From an uncultured Eubacteriales bacterium (GTDB lineage: Bacteria; Bacillota; Clostridia; Eubacteriales; Anaerofustaceae): a stretch of 9,576 nt of DNA. The position numbers and the translations under genes were made by a program. Below the pieces are notes generated by a model. That model saw only the letters and a list, made by a program, of their open reading frames with translations, did not search any database and was not told the origin of the DNA. This document shows, in pieces, positions 5,889 through 9,576 of the stretch; positions within the stretch are counted from its first letter, which is position 1, and each line of letters begins with the position of its first letter. Location: positions 1 through 9,576 of the forward strand of contig CADBPP010000204.1 in NCBI GenBank assembly GCA_902796565.1, in the 5' to 3' direction.

Positions 5889-8800
5889 AGCCAGATAGAT
5901 TTCAACAAGCCAATTAATGAGTCAAACGATTTCAAATCGATCAAGATAGGCCTGGCTTCTCCCGAAAAGATCCGTGAGTGGTCCTACGGAGAGGTCAAGA
6001 AGCCCGAGACGATAAATTACCGTACATCCAAGCCCGAACGCGACGGTCTCTTCTGTGAAAAGATCTTCGGACCCATGAAGGACTGGGAGTGCCACTGCGG
6101 CAAGTACAAGCAGATCAAGAACAAGGGTGTCATCTGCGACCGCTGCGGTGTGGAAGTCACCAAGTCCAAGGTCAGAAGAGAGAGAATGGGACATATCGAG
6201 CTGGCAGCCCCCGTTACCCACATATGGTACTTCAAGGGCACGCCCTCCAGGATCGGAGTCCTGCTGGATCTTAGCCCGAAAGAGCTGGAGAAGATCATCT
6301 ACTTCGCTTCCTATGTGGTCACCGATCCCGGCAACTCGCCCCTGGATCCGAAGCAGCTGCTCACCGAGGACGCTTACAGGGAGAACCTGGAGAAGTTCGG
6401 GAACACCTTCACCGCCAAGATCGGCGCCGAGGCGATCCTTGACCTTCTGACCCAGATCGATCTGGACGCGGAAGCGGAGGAGCTCAGAGACATAGTGGAG
6501 AACGGCTCCGGCCAGAAGAAGAGCAAGGCCATCAGAAAGCTTGAGGTGGTGGAAGCCTTCCGCAGCTCCGGAAACCGTCCCCAGGATATGGTGCTCACCG
6601 TTGTTCCCGTGATCCCGCCCGATCTGAGGCCCATGGTCATGCTGGACGGCGGCAGATACGCCTCCAGCGACATGAACGACCTTTACCGCCGTGTCATCAA
6701 CCGCAACAACAGGCTTCAGAAGCTGCTGGAGCTGGATGCTCCCGATATCATCGTTCAGAACGAGAAGAGGATGCTGCAGGAAGCTGTTGACGCCCTTATA
6801 GACAACGGCCGTCACGGCAGAGCCGTGGTCGGTCCCGGAAACCGTCCCTTAAGGAGCCTTTCCGAGATGCTCAAGGGCAAGCAGGGAAGATTCCGTCAGA
6901 ACCTCCTGGGAAAGCGTGTCGACTACTCCGGACGTTCCGTTATAGTCGTCGGCCCCGAACTGAAGATGTATCAGTGCGGAGTCCCCAAGGAGATGGCCAT
7001 AGAGCTGTTCAAACCCTTCGTCATGAGGGAGCTGGTTAAGAACAAGTTCGACCAGAACATAAAGGGCGCCAAGCGCAAGGTCGAGCGTCTCGACCCCGTG
7101 GTCTGGGACGTGCTGGATACCGTTATCAAGGATCATCCCGTAATGCTCAACCGCGCCCCCACGCTGCACCGTCTCGGTATCCAGGCTTTCGAGCCCGTAC
7201 TGGTGGAGGGAAGAGCCCTCAAGCTGCATCCGCTGGTGTGTACCGCATACAACGCCGACTTCGACGGCGACCAGATGGCTATCCATGTGCCTCTGAGCGT
7301 CGAAGCCCAGGCGGAGGCAAGGATGCTGATGCTGGCGGCGTACAACATCCTCAAACCCCAGGACGGAATGCCCGTCGTGTCGCCGAGCCAGGACATGATC
7401 CTCGGAAGCTACTATCTTACCATGACGGACGATACGCTTCCCGACCGTAACCTGTACTATACGGACATCGCCGAGATGGAGATGGCCTACTTCAACCACG
7501 AAGTGGACATCCATGAAAGGGTGCATGTCAGGATAACCAGGGAGATCGACGGAAAGAGAGTTACCCGTCTGGTGGAGAGCACCGTCGGAAGGTTCCTCTT
7601 CAACGAGATAATCCCCCAGGGTCTCGGCTTCGTAAAGAGAGAGACATTGGATGACATGTTCAAGCTGGAGATCGATTTCGTGGTGGACAAGGGAATGCTC
7701 TCAAAGATCGTTTATCAGAGCTTCCTTACCTACGGCGCCGCCAAGACATCGATCCTTCTGGACGACATCAAGGCAAACGGATTCAAGTATTCCACCCAGT
7801 CTGCCACCTCCATCGGAGTCGCGGACATGCAGGTGCCCGCCGCCAAGAAGGATATCCTCGCCAGCGCGGACAATGAGGTCAATACCATTTACCAGAAGTA
7901 TGCCAGAGGCTTCTACACCGACGAGGAGAGAAGAAGGAAGACAATCGAGGTCTGGAACAAGGCCACCGATGAGGTCACCAACGCCCTTATGAACAACCTC
8001 GACCCGAAGAACCCCATCAACATGATGGCTAACTCCGGAGCCCGCGGATCAAAGCAGCAGATCAGACAGCTGGCCGGCATGAGAGGCCTTATGGCATCCC
8101 CGACCGGAGACATCATCGAGCTGCCCATCAGGGCTAACTTCCGTGAGGGACTGGACGTTCTCGAGTTCTTCATCTCATCCCACGGCGCCCGTAAGGGTCT
8201 GACCGATACGGCTCTGAGGACCGCTGAGTCGGGATATCTTACCAGAAGACTGGTGGACGTCAGCCAGGATCAGATCGTCCGCGAGCATGACTGCCATACG
8301 GACACGGGATTCGAAGTCTCCGCCATCAAGAACGGAAACGAGACCATCGAGACACTGAGGGAGCGCATCTCCGGAAGATACGCCTTCGCCGACGTGGTAC
8401 ACCCCAAGACCGGTGAAGTCATCGTAAAGGCAGGGGATCTGATCACCTTCGCGAAGGCGGATGAGATAATCGCCGCCGAGATCAAGAAGGTCTCCATCAG
8501 GACAGTCTTCAACTGCCACAGCAAGAACGGCGTATGCCAGAAATGCTACGGCACCGACATGACGACCCTCAAGCCCGTCAACATCGGAGAGGCAGTCGGC
8601 ACCATCGCGGCCCAGGCCATCGGCGAGCCGGGAACACAGCTCACCATGCGTACCTTCCATACCGGAGGAGTCGCGGGAGCCGACGATATGACCCAGGGTC
8701 TTCCCAGGGTCGAGGAGCTCTTCGAAGCCAGGATGCCCAAGGGAGCCGCGATCATCAGCGAGATAGACGGTGTGGCGTCCCTCGGTGAGAACAAGAAGAA

Positions 8801-9545
8801 CATGCGTACCGTCACCATCCAGGACAGCGAAGGAAATACCAGGGAGTATGAGATCCCCTTCGGAGAGACTCTGCTGGTGAGGGAAGGCTCCACCGTGAAG
8901 GCCGGAGACGAGATCACCCGCGGAAGCATCAACCCCAACGACCTTCTGGCCGTCAAGGGCATCGACGGAGTACAGCGCTACATCCTTCAGGAGGTACAGA
9001 AGGTGTACCGTCTCCAGGGCGTTCAGATCAATGACAAGCACATCGAGATCATCATCCGCCAGATGATGCGCAAGTACCGCGTGCTCACTGCGGGAGACAC
9101 CGACTTGCTTCCCGGCAGCAGTGTCGACCGTGTGGAGTTCGAGGAAGCCAATGAGAAGGTGATGAGAAAGGGCGGAGAGCCCGCCACCGGAGAAAGGGTC
9201 CTCCTCGGCATTACGAAGGCGGCTCTGGCCACATCCAGCTTCCTGTCCGCAGCTTCGTTCCAGGAGACCACCAGGGTCCTCACGGACGCCGCTGTCAAGG
9301 GAAAGGTGGATCCGCTGGTAGGCCTGAAGGAGAACATCATAATCGGAAAGCTCATCCCCGCAGGAACAGGTATCAAGGCATACACCGAGATAGAGCCCGA
9401 GATCGAAGGAAAGTATTCCCAGATCGGGGAGCAGCTCGAGGGATATGACCTTGACGATGTGACCATCGTGGAGAACGAGCCTGAAAAGGAAGATGTTCCC
9501 GAAGAGGATGACAGGTTCTTCGAGAGGATCTGCGATATCTTCTAA
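5886..9545 (+). CDS. rpoC: DNA-directed RNA polymerase subunit beta'
   Basis: This 1219-residue beta' subunit carries the active-site metal and the clamp of RNA polymerase. Seen in order: GLASPEKIREWSYGEVKKPETINYRT (22-47, in two conserved runs), which supports the TTG start; zinc site 1 with Cys69, Cys71, Cys84 and Cys87; KGKQGRFRQNLLGKRVDYSGR, the switch/lid-proximal segment near 330-350; NADFDGDQM at 456-464, whose Asp458, Asp460 and Asp462 hold the catalytic magnesium; the bridge helix (HGARKGLTDTALRTAESGYL); zinc site 2 with Cys803, Cys877, Cys884 and Cys887; and the trigger loop GEPGTQLTMRTFHTGG (913-928). After the trigger loop the chain runs straight on into GLPRVEELFEAR, and the length fits a Gram-positive beta' lacking the large proteobacterial insertion. 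The C-terminus is acidic (ENEPEKEDVPEEDD), ending FFERICDIF. The gene is co-transcribed with rpoB. The 31 bp after its TAA show no terminator or gene. Confidence 0.99.
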   Translation: MSQIDFNKPINESNDFKSIKIGLASPEKIREWSYGEVKKPETINYRTSKPERDGLFCEKIFGPMKDWECHCGKYKQIKNKGVICDRCGVEVTKSKVRRERMGHIELAAPVTHIWYFKGTPSRIGVLLDLSPKELEKIIYFASYVVTDPGNSPLDPKQLLTEDAYRENLEKFGNTFTAKIGAEAILDLLTQIDLDAEAEELRDIVENGSGQKKSKAIRKLEVVEAFRSSGNRPQDMVLTVVPVIPPDLRPMVMLDGGRYASSDMNDLYRRVINRNNRLQKLLELDAPDIIVQNEKRMLQEAVDALIDNGRHGRAVVGPGNRPLRSLSEMLKGKQGRFRQNLLGKRVDYSGRSVIVVGPELKMYQCGVPKEMAIELFKPFVMRELVKNKFDQNIKGAKRKVERLDPVVWDVLDTVIKDHPVMLNRAPTLHRLGIQAFEPVLVEGRALKLHPLVCTAYNADFDGDQMAIHVPLSVEAQAEARMLMLAAYNILKPQDGMPVVSPSQDMILGSYYLTMTDDTLPDRNLYYTDIAEMEMAYFNHEVDIHERVHVRITREIDGKRVTRLVESTVGRFLFNEIIPQGLGFVKRETLDDMFKLEIDFVVDKGMLSKIVYQSFLTYGAAKTSILLDDIKANGFKYSTQSATSIGVADMQVPAAKKDILASADNEVNTIYQKYARGFYTDEERRRKTIEVWNKATDEVTNALMNNLDPKNPINMMANSGARGSKQQIRQLAGMRGLMASPTGDIIELPIRANFREGLDVLEFFISSHGARKGLTDTALRTAESGYLTRRLVDVSQDQIVREHDCHTDTGFEVSAIKNGNETIETLRERISGRYAFADVVHPKTGEVIVKAGDLITFAKADEIIAAEIKKVSIRTVFNCHSKNGVCQKCYGTDMTTLKPVNIGEAVGTIAAQAIGEPGTQLTMRTFHTGGVAGADDMTQGLPRVEELFEARMPKGAAIISEIDGVASLGENKKNMRTVTIQDSEGNTREYEIPFGETLLVREGSTVKAGDEITRGSINPNDLLAVKGIDGVQRYILQEVQKVYRLQGVQINDKHIEIIIRQMMRKYRVLTAGDTDLLPGSSVDRVEFEEANEKVMRKGGEPATGERVLLGITKAALATSSFLSAASFQETTRVLTDAAVKGKVDPLVGLKENIIIGKLIPAGTGIKAYTEIEPEIEGKYSQIGEQLEGYDLDDVTIVENEPEKEDVPEEDDRFFERICDIF

Positions 9546-9576
9546 AAGATAAATATGCAATCGGGAGAGCACGGTA

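Noticed and set aside
8175..9572. A 465-codon open frame on the minus strand opposite rpoC
   Set aside because: It is an antisense shadow caused by the strong third-position G/C bias of rpoC. There is no ribosome binding site or recognisable motif, and the plus-strand gene is unquestionable.

Overview
This window is a piece of a bacterial chromosome and is almost entirely housekeeping sequence. Its core is the rpoB-rpoC operon (RNA polymerase beta and beta' subunits), preceded on the same strand by pth (peptidyl-tRNA hydrolase). The polymerase subunits are the Gram-positive type: beta' is 1219 residues, and its length fits the absence of the large trigger-loop insertion of proteobacteria. The beta core of about 1195 residues is close to the Bacillus/Clostridium length. 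Coding sequence is G/C-rich at third codon positions, while intergenic DNA is strongly A/T-rich and ribosome binding sites are strong (AAGGAG, GGAGG). My inference is a Bacillota member, most likely a Clostridia-type anaerobe; I cannot name the genus.

Layout from left to right. Positions 1-267 hold the 3' end of a calcineurin-like (PPP/ApaH-type) phosphoesterase on the plus strand. It converges, with 6 bp between stop codons, on an unrecognised multi-pass membrane protein on the minus strand (274-954). A 136-bp divergent intergenic region (955-1090) leads to pth (1091-1720), which is closed by a clear rho-independent terminator (1736-1764). The gap of about 350 bp between pth and rpoB contains the terminator, a possible 27-codon ORF with a good ribosome binding site, a strong sigma-A-type promoter (TTGAAT-17-TATAAT, with an A/T-rich UP-like tract), and an untranslated leader of roughly 145 nt with a hairpin at its 5' end. 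Then come rpoB (2068-5865) and, after 20 bp, rpoC (5886-9545), which starts at TTG. Only 31 bp follow rpoC.

How the genes work together: rpoB and rpoC are co-transcribed and their products form the catalytic core of RNA polymerase. Pth recycles peptidyl-tRNA released from stalled ribosomes and appears to be a separate transcription unit. The usual ribosomal protein genes rplJ-rplL are not immediately upstream of rpoB, which instead has its own promoter and leader.

I see no mobile element, CRISPR array, tRNA or rRNA gene, and no convincing new defence or metabolic system. The most unusual item is a 70-residue, almost purely acidic C-terminal tail on RpoB with regularly placed aromatic residues. 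Next are the structured rpoB leader and the tiny overlapping ORFs between pth and rpoB.
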